DNA of 64,000 bases from Catellatospora paridis (GCF_009720365.1 NZ_WBZD01000017.1:62001-126000), one strand, 5' to 3'; positions 1 to 7,473 are shown, counted from the stretch's first letter. Notes: generated by a model from the letters alone, not told the origin. Translations and numbers: made by a program.

Positions 1-1044
1 GGGGCGCGCTCGCTGGCGCAGATCGGCGCGGAGTACGCGGCGGCCTTCGGCCGCAGGCTGGGCGACGGCCACTGGGAGCAGCTGCTGTGGCTGCTGCACG
101 GGCGGCAGCTGCTGGCCGGCGGCCCGGTGGCCGTGGCGGACCCGGAGCAGGTCGGCCGGATCCACCGGTTCCGCCTGGTCCGCGACGCCGCGGCGGTGGT
201 GGACCGGGTCCACGGGTGGGTGCGCCTCGCCATCCGCGGCCCGGTCGTGCTGGCCGTAGCGCTGGCCTGCGCGGCCATGCTGGCCGTGCTCGGCCTGCAC
301 GTGGGCGAGCTGGTCGACGGGTTCCTCGGCCTCGGCGGGCAGCCGGGGGCGATCGTCGCGGTGTTCGCGCTGGTCTGGGTGAGCGCTGCGCTGCACGAAC
401 TGGCGCACGGCGTGTCGGCGCGACACTTCGGCTGCACGGTCAGCGGTATCAGCATGCTGACGCTATCGTGCACTGTGGACAACCTCCTGTACCTCCAATC
501 ACGACGGAGGCAGGCCGCTATCGCGGCGTCGGGAGCCCTGGTCAACGCGGCCTACCTGCTGCCGTTCGCGGCGGCCTGGCTGCTGCTGCCGGAGCAGTCC
601 GCGGTGCGGGCGCCGTTGGCGGGCTTCCTGCTCGTCGGCGCGGTGCAGTCGCTGGTGAACCTGATCCCGCTCGCGCCGCTGGACGGCTACCGCATGCTCA
701 GCTACGCGCTGCGGGTGACGAACCTGTCCGGGGAGAGCCGCCGCTTCCTGCAGCTGTCGCTGTGGCGGCTGTTCGGGCGCGGACCGGGTGTCGCAGGCTA
801 CCCGTATCGTGCGAAGGTCACCTATGTCTCGTACGGGCTGTGGTCCGCCGCCGTCATCCTACTGGTCGGTACGGGATTGACGTTGATCTGCTACTCCCCG
901 TTGGCAGATCATTTCGGTACATCGGCCGCCGTCATCCCCGGACTGATCGTCGTACTGACGCTCGCCGGCTGGTTGGCGCGTCCATCACGCATCCAGGCTC
1001 CACAAGCGACCGCAAGTGTCAGAGGAGAGGCAAAGGACCGATGA
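1..1044 (+). CDS. M50 (site-2-protease-like) membrane metalloprotease, 5' end outside window
   Basis: The frame is open from base 1, so the gene starts to the left; 347 residues are visible. The zinc motif HELAHG lies at visible residues 132-137 inside a hydrophobic segment. The second S2P signature, LIPLAPLDG, follows after further membrane helices, supplying the third (Asp) metal ligand. These are the hallmarks of intramembrane M50 proteases. The stop overlaps the next ATG (ATGA), making it the first visible gene of an operon with an ABC exporter and a YcaO enzyme. In such RiPP clusters a protease of this kind plausibly removes the leader peptide or helps maturation at the membrane; that role is inferred. 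Family assignment is secure, substrate is not. Confidence 0.85.
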   Translation, partial: GARSLAQIGAEYAAAFGRRLGDGHWEQLLWLLHGRQLLAGGPVAVADPEQVGRIHRFRLVRDAAAVVDRVHGWVRLAIRGPVVLAVALACAAMLAVLGLHVGELVDGFLGLGGQPGAIVAVFALVWVSAALHELAHGVSARHFGCTVSGISMLTLSCTVDNLLYLQSRRRQAAIAASGALVNAAYLLPFAAAWLLLPEQSAVRAPLAGFLLVGAVQSLVNLIPLAPLDGYRMLSYALRVTNLSGESRRFLQLSLWRLFGRGPGVAGYPYRAKVTYVSYGLWSAAVILLVGTGLTLICYSPLADHFGTSAAVIPGLIVVLTLAGWLARPSRIQAPQATASVRGEAKDR

Positions 1045-1988
1045 GTGAGGTTGAGGAATTGAGCGTCGTAGACGCGGTCGACGCGGGCAGCACACCCGCG
1101 ATCGTGATTGACGGGGTGTCCAAGAGCTACGGCGACGTGCACGCGGTGCAGGGCGTGTCCCTGTCCATCGGGCAGGGCGAGTTCTTCGGCATCCTCGGCC
1201 CCAACGGCGCGGGCAAGACCACCCTGATCGAGATCGTGGAGGGTCTGCGCGATCCGGACGCCGGCCGTGTGTCGATCTTTGGGTTGTCGCCGCATCCGCG
1301 CAACCCGGCACTGCTGCCCCGGATGGGGGTGCAGACGCAGAAGTCGGCGTTCTTCACCCGGCTCACCGCGCGCGAGCACCTGGAGACGGTGGCCGCGCTG
1401 TACGGCAAGGACGCCGCGGCGGCGCAGCGCGCGCTGACCGTGGTCGGCCTGGACGGCTCGGCGAACGTACGCGTCACCGACGTGTCCGGCGGGCAGCGGC
1501 AGCGGCTGGCGATCGCCTCCGCGCTGGTGCACGACCCGGAGGTCATCTTCCTGGACGAGCCCACCGCGGCGCTCGACCCGCAGGCCCGTCGCGACCTGTG
1601 GAAGCTGCTGCGTGAGCTCAAGGCGGCCGGCAAGACCATCGTCTACACCACGCACCACCTGGACGAGGCCGAAGCCCTCTGCGACCGCGTCGCGATCGTG
1701 GTCGCCGGCAAGGTCGTCTCGCTGGGCAGCCCGCACCAGCTGGTGAACGCCGCCGGCCTGCCGACCCGCCTGCTGGTGGCGGTCGACCGGATCACCGTCG
1801 AGCAGGCCCGCGCCATCCACGGCGTGGACTCGGTCACCGTGGAGGGCGGCTCCGTCGTCATCTCCAGCCGCAACGCCGCCAAGGTGCTGGCGGCCGTCGC
1901 CGAGGTCGCCGGCCTCGACGGCGTGCAGACCCGCACCGCGACCCTGGAAGACGTCTACCTCGAACTGACCGGAACGGAGCAGCAGTGA
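1041..1988 (+). CDS. ABC transporter ATP-binding protein (RiPP export/immunity)
   Basis: A 315-residue ABC-2-type ATPase. Walker A GPNGAGKTT is near residue 54, the signature VSGGQRQR near 150, and Walker B VIFLDEPTAALD just after, followed by the H-loop region TTHHLDEAEAL. The C-terminal ~80 residues match the extension of DrrA/CcmA-like drug-export ATPases. The start is the ATG that overlaps the preceding stop (ATGA), with a GAGAGG-type site upstream; its own stop overlaps the permease start (GTGA). With the next gene it should form an exporter, most likely for the modified peptide product or for self-protection. Confidence 0.92.
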   Translation: MSEVEELSVVDAVDAGSTPAIVIDGVSKSYGDVHAVQGVSLSIGQGEFFGILGPNGAGKTTLIEIVEGLRDPDAGRVSIFGLSPHPRNPALLPRMGVQTQKSAFFTRLTAREHLETVAALYGKDAAAAQRALTVVGLDGSANVRVTDVSGGQRQRLAIASALVHDPEVIFLDEPTAALDPQARRDLWKLLRELKAAGKTIVYTTHHLDEAEALCDRVAIVVAGKVVSLGSPHQLVNAAGLPTRLLVAVDRITVEQARAIHGVDSVTVEGGSVVISSRNAAKVLAAVAEVAGLDGVQTRTATLEDVYLELTGTEQQ

Positions 1989-2740
1989 GCGCCTACGCAG
2001 CACTGACCAGGGCGAGCTTCAAGGCCTCGGTCCGAGACACCGCCACCGTCTTCTTCACCTTCGCCTTCCCGCTGCTGTTCCTGATCACCTTCGGCCTGAT
2101 CTTCCAGGGCCGCGAGGTGGACGACACCGGCTACCAGTACATCGACTACATCGCCCCCGGCGTGCTGTCCTGGGGCGTGGCCAACGCCGCGCTGTTCGGC
2201 GTCGCGTTCAGCCTGATGAGCTGGCGCAACGACGACCTGCTGCGGCTGATCCGGCTCACCCCGGCCAGCATCTGGTCGGTGCTCAACTCGCGCGCCGTCG
2301 TCTCACTGCTGGTGTCCGTGGTGCAGTCGGTGCTGTTCATCGGCGTCGCGCTGCTGCCGTTCTTCGGGCTGAAGCTGCACGCCAACTGGCTGCTGTCGCT
2401 GCCGGTGCTGGTGATGGCGGTGTCGGCGTTCCTCGCCCTCGGCGTCATCGTCGGCAACTTCTCCAACACGCCCGAGGCGGTCGCCGCCATCGCCAACTGC
2501 ATCATCGTGCCGATGGCCTTCATCTCCGGCTCGTTCTTCCCGCTCGACATGATGCCGGGCTGGATCGAGGCGGTGTCGCGGGCGCTGCCGCTGCGCTACG
2601 TCAACGACGGCATGTCCTTCGCCCTCAACGGGCGCGGCGACCTGACCGACTACCTGGTCGCGCTCGGCGCGCTCGGTGTGTACACGCTGGTCTTCGGTGC
2701 CATCGCGCTCCGGACGTTCCGCTGGAGCAACAAGTCATGA
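1985..2740 (+). CDS. ABC-2 type permease
   Basis: A 251-residue membrane protein with six predicted helices and the ABC-2 pattern: an N-terminal cytoplasmic start, a helix near 20-45, and a C-terminal part containing the typical PMAFISGSFFPLDMMP segment before an amphipathic region and the last helix. It starts at a GTG overlapping the ATPase stop by 4 nt and ends in ATGA overlap with the YcaO gene, so it is translated in the same operon. It is the membrane half of the exporter encoded with the upstream ATPase. The exported molecule is inferred to be the azole peptide. Confidence 0.9.
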   Translation: MSAYAALTRASFKASVRDTATVFFTFAFPLLFLITFGLIFQGREVDDTGYQYIDYIAPGVLSWGVANAALFGVAFSLMSWRNDDLLRLIRLTPASIWSVLNSRAVVSLLVSVVQSVLFIGVALLPFFGLKLHANWLLSLPVLVMAVSAFLALGVIVGNFSNTPEAVAAIANCIIVPMAFISGSFFPLDMMPGWIEAVSRALPLRYVNDGMSFALNGRGDLTDYLVALGALGVYTLVFGAIALRTFRWSNKS

Positions 2741-4734
2741 CCCCCGTGGCCCCCACGGGAGCCGGAGCGGCGGCGCGCGTCAGCGCGCCGCTCGCCCCGG
2801 CGGCGCTCGCCCTCCAGGCGGCGCTGACCGAACGCCATGACCGCGCCGGTTACCCGTGGGTGCCCGGCGCCGTGCCCCCGCGTGTGGTGGCACTGGGCGA
2901 CGCCGACGTGCTCGGCGCGCCCGACCCGCGGCGGGCCGCCGCGAACGTCACGCTGACCTCGGGCGCGGTGCTCGTCGGACCCTGGTCCGGCCCGGGCGCC
3001 GCGCCCGCGGTCCCCGCCTGCGGGCACTGCCTCGGCGTGCGCTGGCAGCGGCTGCGGTTTCGCACCGAGCGCGACGCGCTCGAGATCGGCACCGAGATGA
3101 CCCCCGCCGGCAGCTGGCCGCTGCTGTCGGCGTACGTGGTCGACGCGACCTGGAGCCTCTACGAGGCCACCGTGCTCGGCCGGGCGGAGACGCCGCTGAC
3201 CCTGGCGCACACCACCGGGGACGGCGACGCCGACGCGGCGCTGCCCCGGGTGTGCGCGCTCGACCTGCGCACGCTGCAGGTGCGCACGGTGCCGATCCTG
3301 GCCGACCCGCTCTGCCCCAGCTGCGCGGTGTCCGGGGCCGACAGCCCGGTCGACGGCCCGCTGGCGCTGACCCCGCACGGCAAGCGCACCCCCGACAGCT
3401 ACCGGCTGCGCTCGGCCGACAGCTACCCGTTGCCGGTGCAGGCACTGGCCAACCCCGTGTGCGGGGCGCTGGGGGCGGGCACCTTCATCAACGTCACGTC
3501 GCCGACCACCGCCCCGGTGACCGGCAGCGTGTTCATCCGCGGGTACGCCGGGCTGCTCGACGTGAGCTGGAGCGGGCAGGCCAACTCGTTCGCCACCAGC
3601 CGCAGCCTGGCCTTCCTGGAAGGGCTGGAACGGTACGCCGGCTCGCACCGCCGCCGGGCGGAGCGGCTCATCGTCGACTCCTACGCCAACGTCGCCGACC
3701 ATGCGCTGAACCCGGAGGACTGCGGGCTCTACGACCCGGACGTCTACCGGACCGACCCGCTGGCCGCGCCGTACTCACCCGACGCGGCTATCCCCTGGAT
3801 CTGGGGCTACTCGCTGCGCGACGAGCGGCCGATCCTGGTGCCGCGCCGGTTCTGCCACTTCAGCTCCGGGGCGCCCGGCGACAACTTCGTCTTCTCCTCC
3901 TCCAACGGCTCCGCGACCGGCAGCTGCCTGGAAGAGGCCGTGCTGTTCGGCCTGCTGGAACTCATCGAGCGCGACTCGTTCCTGCTCGGCTGGTACGGCA
4001 ACGCCGACCTGCCCCGCATCGACCTGGACTCGTGCGACAACGAGGTGGTCCGGGCCATGGTGGACCGGGCGGCGCTGCAGGGATACGACATCCTCGCCTT
4101 CGACAACCGCATCGACCTCGCGGTTCCCGTGGTCACCAGCCTCGCGGTGCGCCGCGACGGTGGTCCGGGCACGCTGTCCTTCGCCGCCGCGGCGGGCTTC
4201 GACCCGCAGGCGGCGCTGGAGGGCGCGCTGTCGGAGGCGCTGACCTACATCCCGCAACAGCCGCGCTCGGTGCGCCGACGCGAGCCCGAGCTGCGGGCGA
4301 TGATGCAGGACTTCCGGCTCGTCCGCCAGCTCACCGACCATGCCGGGCTGTTCGGCCTGCCGGAGATGCGCCACCACGCGGACTCCTACCTGCGGGTCAC
4401 CGAGCAGCGCCCCATGTCCGACCTGTACGCGGCCTGGAACGCCCGGCGCGGCGCGTCCCGGCACCTGCTCGACGACCTGCGGCTGTGCCAGCAGGAGCTG
4501 GTCGAGGCGGGCTCGGACGTGATCGTGGTCGACCAGACCACGCCGGAGCAGTCCCGGATGGGGCTGCGTTCGGTGTGCACCATCGTGCCGGAGCTGCTGC
4601 CGATCGACTTCGGCTGGGCCCGCCAGCGGGCCCTGCGGATGCCTCGGCTGCGCACCGCGTTCCGCCGGGCCGGCCTGCGCGACACCGACCTCACCGACGG
4701 GGAGCTTCGGGTGGTGCCGCATCCGTTCCCCTGA
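2737..4734 (+). CDS. YcaO-type azoline-forming cyclodehydratase with N-terminal zinc-tetracysteine (TOMM C-D fusion)
   Basis: A 665-residue protein. Residues ~45-200 resemble the E1/ocin-ThiF-like partner domain, with two Cys pairs CGHC (95-98) and CPSC (193-196) forming a probable structural zinc site. Residues ~235-665 are a YcaO domain: SRSLAFLEGLERY (288-300), the CLEEAVLFGLLELIERDSF region (397-415), and the C-terminal PHPFP. This PxPxP end is characteristic of azoline-forming YcaO enzymes, which use ATP to cyclise Cys/Ser/Thr side chains onto the preceding amide. The N-terminal part looks short for a full E1-like protein with its own leader-recognition domain, so a separate partner may lie left of the window. 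Its substrates are almost certainly the three precursor peptides at 4904-6037. Confidence 0.92.
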   Translation: MTPVAPTGAGAAARVSAPLAPAALALQAALTERHDRAGYPWVPGAVPPRVVALGDADVLGAPDPRRAAANVTLTSGAVLVGPWSGPGAAPAVPACGHCLGVRWQRLRFRTERDALEIGTEMTPAGSWPLLSAYVVDATWSLYEATVLGRAETPLTLAHTTGDGDADAALPRVCALDLRTLQVRTVPILADPLCPSCAVSGADSPVDGPLALTPHGKRTPDSYRLRSADSYPLPVQALANPVCGALGAGTFINVTSPTTAPVTGSVFIRGYAGLLDVSWSGQANSFATSRSLAFLEGLERYAGSHRRRAERLIVDSYANVADHALNPEDCGLYDPDVYRTDPLAAPYSPDAAIPWIWGYSLRDERPILVPRRFCHFSSGAPGDNFVFSSSNGSATGSCLEEAVLFGLLELIERDSFLLGWYGNADLPRIDLDSCDNEVVRAMVDRAALQGYDILAFDNRIDLAVPVVTSLAVRRDGGPGTLSFAAAAGFDPQAALEGALSEALTYIPQQPRSVRRREPELRAMMQDFRLVRQLTDHAGLFGLPEMRHHADSYLRVTEQRPMSDLYAAWNARRGASRHLLDDLRLCQQELVEAGSDVIVVDQTTPEQSRMGLRSVCTIVPELLPIDFGWARQRALRMPRLRTAFRRAGLRDTDLTDGELRVVPHPFP

Positions 4735-4744
4735 CCCTGTCCAC

Positions 4745-4775
4745 GGCCCCGTCCGGCGCTCCGCCGGGCGGGGCC
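4745..4775 (+). terminator. Terminator hairpin after the YcaO operon
   Basis: A 14-bp GC-rich hairpin (GGCCCCG arms, one T-G wobble, 3-nt loop) begins 10 nt after the YcaO stop. There is no clear T-run, as is common in actinomycetes. Confidence 0.6.
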
Positions 4776-4847
4776 TCTGCCATTCCCGGCCCCGGCCCAC
4801 CCCGGGGCCGCCGGCATGTCCACCGGTGACCTTGCCCGGAAACGCTT

Positions 4848-4885
4848 TTGAGGCAGCCGCTCCCGGTGGGGGCGGACTGCCTCAA
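4848..4885 (-). terminator. Terminator of precursor gene A1
   Basis: Outer arms TTGAGGCAG and CTGCCTCAA pair perfectly and an inner GC stem continues with one bulge. It sits 18 nt downstream of the A1 stop on the - strand and is followed there by AAAAGCGTTTCCGG, which is also found behind the A3 hairpin (AAACCGTTTCCGG). Confidence 0.7.
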
Positions 4886-4903
4886 TGGGCCTTGCGGGTT
4901 GGC

Positions 4904-5080
4904 TCAGGCGCTGCAGCTCGTGGTGGAGGTGGTGGCACTCGTGGTCGACGTGGTGGACGAGCACGAGCACGAGGCGAGGATCGACTCGGCGGCGTCGGCG
5001 TAGTCCGAGATCGCGAACGTCTCGGTCTCCAGCGCCAGGATCTCGTCGGTCAGCTTCACCATCGTGGTGGTCTCCTGCAT
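4904..5080 (-). CDS. RiPP precursor peptide A1 (azole-type, Ser/Thr/Cys core)
   Basis: A 58-residue peptide. Residues 1-36 form an acidic leader containing ALETETFAISDYADAAE; the ETFAISDYADA part resembles thiopeptide leaders such as thiostrepton (DTLEISDYMDE). Residues 37-58 consist only of Ser, Cys, Thr and one internal plus one terminal Ala: SCSCSS, then Thr-Thr-Ser repeats, then SCSA. Every core residue except the two Ala can be cyclised or dehydrated. It carries three Cys (38, 40, 56). The ATG at 5080 is preceded by AAGGGGAG at good spacing, which favours it over the internal Met7. It faces the YcaO operon and has its own promoter module and terminator. Product structure is unknown. Confidence 0.88.
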   Translation of the reverse strand: MQETTTMVKLTDEILALETETFAISDYADAAESILASCSCSSTTSTTSATTSTTSCSA

Positions 5081-5101
5081 GACAACTCCCCTTGTCTCGG
5101 T

Positions 5102-5130
5102 GACCCCGGCCGGCCTGTCCGGCCCCGGTC
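5102..5130 (-). promoter_or_regulatory. 5' UTR hairpin of A1
   Basis: GGCCGG, 5-nt loop, CCGGCC, extended outward to GACC/GGTC across a 2x2 internal loop. It lies about 20 nt before the A1 start. The same GGCCGG-N5-CCGGCC core occurs at the same place before A2 and A3. Confidence 0.6.
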
Positions 5131-5160
5131 TCTGTTGCCTCTTCATTCCATCGGAGGCCG

Positions 5161-5211
5161 CTCACCGATCGACATGTCTGACCCTGTCAGGGCACTGTCC
5201 GCGGGTGACAG
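5161..5211 (-). promoter_or_regulatory. Conserved promoter/operator module of A1
   Basis: Read on the + strand: CTCACCGATCG, 12 nt, CTGTCA (5184-5189), 16 nt, TGACAG (5206-5211). The CTGTCA/TGACAG pair is an inverted repeat. On the - strand the proximal TGACAG could serve as a -35-like element toward A1. The same module with identical spacing precedes A2 and A3. Confidence 0.65.
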
Positions 5212-5318
5212 CGTTTTGACAGCACGAAGGGGCACCGTGCTCGCTCGACGGGGACGAGCGACGACGGCGCCGCAGACCGCCGCGCCGGCTGTCGTGCCGG
5301 CCTGGCGGGAGTCGGACC

Positions 5319-5356
5319 TGCGGCGGTCGCCCCGGGGGAGCGGGGCGACCGCCGCA
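5319..5356 (-). terminator. Terminator of precursor gene A2
   Basis: A perfect 16-bp stem (5319-5334 with 5341-5356) and a 6-nt loop, 33 nt downstream of the A2 stop on the - strand. The A3 terminator lies at the same distance from its gene. Confidence 0.72.
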
Positions 5357-5389
5357 CAGGTGGTGCAGGGCCCGTGCGGGCCGCGGGGA

Positions 5390-5566
5390 TCAGGCGCTGC
5401 AGCTCGTGGTGGAGGTGGTGCTGGAGGTGGTCGACGTGGTCGCGGACGACGAGCACGACGCGAGGATGGCCTCGGCGGCGTCGGCGTAGTCCGAGATCGC
5501 GAAGGTCTCCGACTCGAGCGCGAGGATCTCGTTGGCGAGGTTCGCGAGCTCGTTCTTGTTCTGCAT
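5390..5566 (-). CDS. RiPP precursor peptide A2
   Basis: A 58-residue paralogue of A1. The leader has NEILALESETFAISDYADA (residues 12-30); the core (37-58) starts SCSSS, continues with Ala-Thr-Thr-Ser and Thr-Thr-Ser repeats and ends SCSA, with two Cys (38 and 56). It differs from A3 only at residue 3 (Asn against His), so the two cores are identical and the copy is recent. The start is supported by AGGGAG upstream of the ATG at 5566. It has its own promoter module, UTR hairpin and terminator and so looks like an independent transcription unit read toward lower coordinates. Confidence 0.88.
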   Translation of the reverse strand: MQNKNELANLANEILALESETFAISDYADAAEAILASCSSSATTSTTSSTTSTTSCSA

Positions 5567-5587
5567 GATCTGCTCCCTGGTGTCCGC

Positions 5588-5610
5588 ACCGGCCGGCTTT
5601 TCCGGCCGGT
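5588..5610 (-). promoter_or_regulatory. 5' UTR hairpin of A2
   Basis: A perfect 9-bp stem (ACCGGCCGG with CCGGCCGGT) and 5-nt loop, just upstream of the Shine-Dalgarno of A2. It shares its GGCCGG/CCGGCC core with the A1 and A3 leaders. Confidence 0.6.
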
Positions 5611-5641
5611 CGCGCTTACAGATCTATTCAACAAGCCCTCT

Positions 5642-5692
5642 CTCACCGATCGACAGGCCTTTCGCTGTCACTGCGCTAACCGTTCGCGACAG
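5642..5692 (-). promoter_or_regulatory. Conserved promoter/operator module of A2
   Basis: CTCACCGATCG, 12 nt, CTGTCA (5665-5670), 16 nt, CGACAG (5687-5692) on the + strand. The spacing is the same as before A1 and A3, with one mismatch in the outer half-site. Confidence 0.65.
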
Positions 5693-5791
5693 CGCTCCGA
5701 TAGCGATCGGACATCCATTGGACAGGACGATCCGATAGTGGCCGGCGCGCCGACGAATGCGGCTTCGAATGACAGGCCCCGGAAACGGTTT

Positions 5792-5827
5792 GAGGCGGTC
5801 GCCCCCCGGGTGGGGGGCGACCGCCTC
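5792..5827 (-). terminator. Terminator of precursor gene A3
   Basis: A perfect 16-bp stem (5792-5807 with 5812-5827) and 4-nt loop, 33 nt downstream of the A3 stop. Confidence 0.72.
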
Positions 5828-5860
5828 ATGGGGTCGCCGTGCCGGCCGAAGCCGGGTTCG

Positions 5861-6037
5861 TCAGGCGCTGCAGCTCGTGGTGGAGGTGGTGCTGGAGGTG
5901 GTCGACGTGGTCGCGGACGACGAGCAGGAAGCCAGGATGGCCTCGGCGGCGTCGGCGTAGTCGGAGATCGCGAAGGTCTCCGACTCGAGCGCGAGGATCT
6001 CGTTGGCGAGGTTCGCGAGCTCGTTCTTGTGCTGCAT
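5861..6037 (-). CDS. RiPP precursor peptide A3
   Basis: 58 residues, identical to A2 except His3. Leader residues 1-36 include the thiopeptide-like ESETFAISDYADAAEA segment; core residues 37-58 are only Ser, Thr, Cys and Ala. The ATG at 6037 is preceded by AGGGAGCAGATC. It is the first of the three cassettes from the right and is divergent from the M20 amidohydrolase gene; the 149 bp between them carry the promoter module for A3 and probably also the promoter of that gene. Retention of an identical core in two tandem copies suggests dosage rather than product diversity, while A1 gives a second, more Cys-rich product. Confidence 0.88.
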   Translation of the reverse strand: MQHKNELANLANEILALESETFAISDYADAAEAILASCSSSATTSTTSSTTSTTSCSA

Positions 6038-6059
6038 GATCTGCTCCCTTTGTTGTGCT

Positions 6060-6076
6060 GGCCGGCCGTTCCGGCC
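6060..6076 (-). promoter_or_regulatory. 5' UTR hairpin of A3
   Basis: GGCCGG, 5-nt loop, CCGGCC, in the same position relative to the start codon as in A1 and A2. Confidence 0.55.
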
Positions 6077-6112
6077 CGCTTTTCTCTTGCTTCTCTATTT
6101 CACCCGGCCGCA

Positions 6113-6164
6113 CTCACCGATCGGCCGGTGTCCCGCTGTCACGTCGCTTTCGAGTGGTGACAGC
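6113..6164. promoter_or_regulatory. Conserved promoter/operator module between A3 and the M20 gene
   Basis: CTCACCGATCG at 6113-6123, 12 nt, CTGTCA (6136-6141), 16 nt, TGACAG (6158-6163). Here the dyad extends to GCTGTCAC and GTGACAGC. It ends only a few bases before the ribosome binding site of the M20 gene, so a regulator bound here could affect both directions. Confidence 0.65.
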
Positions 6165-6186
6165 AAAGCGAAAGGAGCGATGAACG

Positions 6187-7473
6187 ATGTCCGCTGAGGA
6201 AACGGTCCTGTCCGGAGTGGAGCAGGCGGCCGCGGCCGCCGGTGAGCTCTACCGGGACCTGCACGCCCATCCCGAGCTGTCGGGGGCCGAGCACCGCACC
6301 GCCGCCGTGCTGGCCGAGCGGCTGCGCGACGCCGGGTTCGCGGTGACCGAGGGGGTGGGCGGCACCGGGGTGGTCGGCGTGCTGTGCAACGGACCCGGGC
6401 CGACCGTGCTGCTGCGGGCCGAATTGGACGCGCTGCCGGTGGCCGAGCAGACCGGCCTGCCGTACGCGAGCCGGGCGGCTGCCGGCGACGGCACGCCCGT
6501 GATGCACGCCTGCGGGCACGACCTGCACGTGGCGGCGGTGGCCGGGGCGGCCGCGCTGCTCGGGTCAGGCCGGGCCCACTGGACGGGCACCGTGCTGGCC
6601 GTGGGGCAGCCCGCCGAGGAGACCCTCACCGGGGCCCGGGCCATGCTCGACGACGGGCTCTACGAGCGTTTCGGGCGGCCGGACGTCGTGCTGGCGCAGC
6701 ACGCGGCGCCGCTGCCGGCGGGCATGGTGGCGCACGGCGGCGGCCCGATGACCGCCGGCAGCGCCACCTTCGAGGTGGTGGTGCACGGGCGCGGCGGCCA
6801 TGCGGGCAGTCCGCACCGGGCCGTCGACCCGGTGGTGACCGCCGCGGCGATCGTGCTGCGGCTGCAGACGGTCGTGTCGCGGGAGGTCGGCCCGGCCGAG
6901 CAGGTCGTGCTGACGGTGGGCACGCTGCACGCGGGCACCCAGGCCAACGTGGTGCCGGACCGGGCGACGCTGGGCCTGACCGTGCGCTCGGTGTCGCCCG
7001 ACGCGCTGGCCCGGGTGAGCGAGGCGGTGCGCCGGGTGGTGACGGCCGAGTGCGCGGCGTCGGCCTGCCCGTCCGATCCGGAGATCACGCTGGTGTCGAG
7101 CTCGCCGGTGAACCTCAACGATCCGGCGGCGATGGCCCGCACCCGGGCCGCGCACGAGCAGTGCCTGGGCGGGCAGCGGGTGGCGTGGTTCCCGCCGTCG
7201 CTGGCGACCGAGGACTTCCCGCACTTCACCGAGTCCGGCGCGGCGGGCGTCTACTGGATGCTCGGCACGGTCGGACCCCGGCAGTGGGCGGCTGCCCCGG
7301 GCGCCACGGCGGCGGAGAAGCTGCAGTCGCTGCCCGCCAACCACTCGCCGCTGTACGCCCCCGATGTGGACCTGGCCCTGCCGACCGGGATCCGAGCCCT
7401 GGTCAGCGCGGCGCTGGCGCATCTGGACGGTGCCTCACCCGATGGTGAGAGATCTTCTTCCGTGGATGCTTGA
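6187..7473 (+). CDS. M20D-family amidohydrolase (hippurate hydrolase/N-acyl amino acid hydrolase type)
   Basis: A 428-residue dinuclear-metal hydrolase. Metal ligands and catalytic residues are recognisable: HACGHD (107-112), PAEET (Glu144/145), QHAAPLP (His172), and the C-terminal ATEDFPHF region. The M20D subfamily cleaves N-acyl amino acids, amino-acid conjugates and small peptides. GAAAGGAG upstream supports the ATG at 6187. It is divergent from precursor A3 and shares its promoter region, so it might trim a peptide or act in self-resistance; equally it may be an unrelated neighbour. Family assignment is secure, role is open. Confidence 0.88.
   Translation: MSAEETVLSGVEQAAAAAGELYRDLHAHPELSGAEHRTAAVLAERLRDAGFAVTEGVGGTGVVGVLCNGPGPTVLLRAELDALPVAEQTGLPYASRAAAGDGTPVMHACGHDLHVAAVAGAAALLGSGRAHWTGTVLAVGQPAEETLTGARAMLDDGLYERFGRPDVVLAQHAAPLPAGMVAHGGGPMTAGSATFEVVVHGRGGHAGSPHRAVDPVVTAAAIVLRLQTVVSREVGPAEQVVLTVGTLHAGTQANVVPDRATLGLTVRSVSPDALARVSEAVRRVVTAECAASACPSDPEITLVSSSPVNLNDPAAMARTRAAHEQCLGGQRVAWFPPSLATEDFPHFTESGAAGVYWMLGTVGPRQWAAAPGATAAEKLQSLPANHSPLYAPDVDLALPTGIRALVSAALAHLDGASPDGERSSSVDA

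Noticed and set aside
1041-6037. Assigning the cluster as a complete thiopeptide cluster
   Set aside because: No LanB-type dehydratase or cycloaddition enzyme is visible; only the leader resembles thiopeptides. The left flank is needed to decide.
4826-6160. A 444-codon open frame on the + strand across the precursor cassettes
   Set aside because: It is low-complexity Gly/Arg/Ala translation created by the repeated antisense sequence; the three - strand frames have ribosome sites, conserved leaders and terminators.
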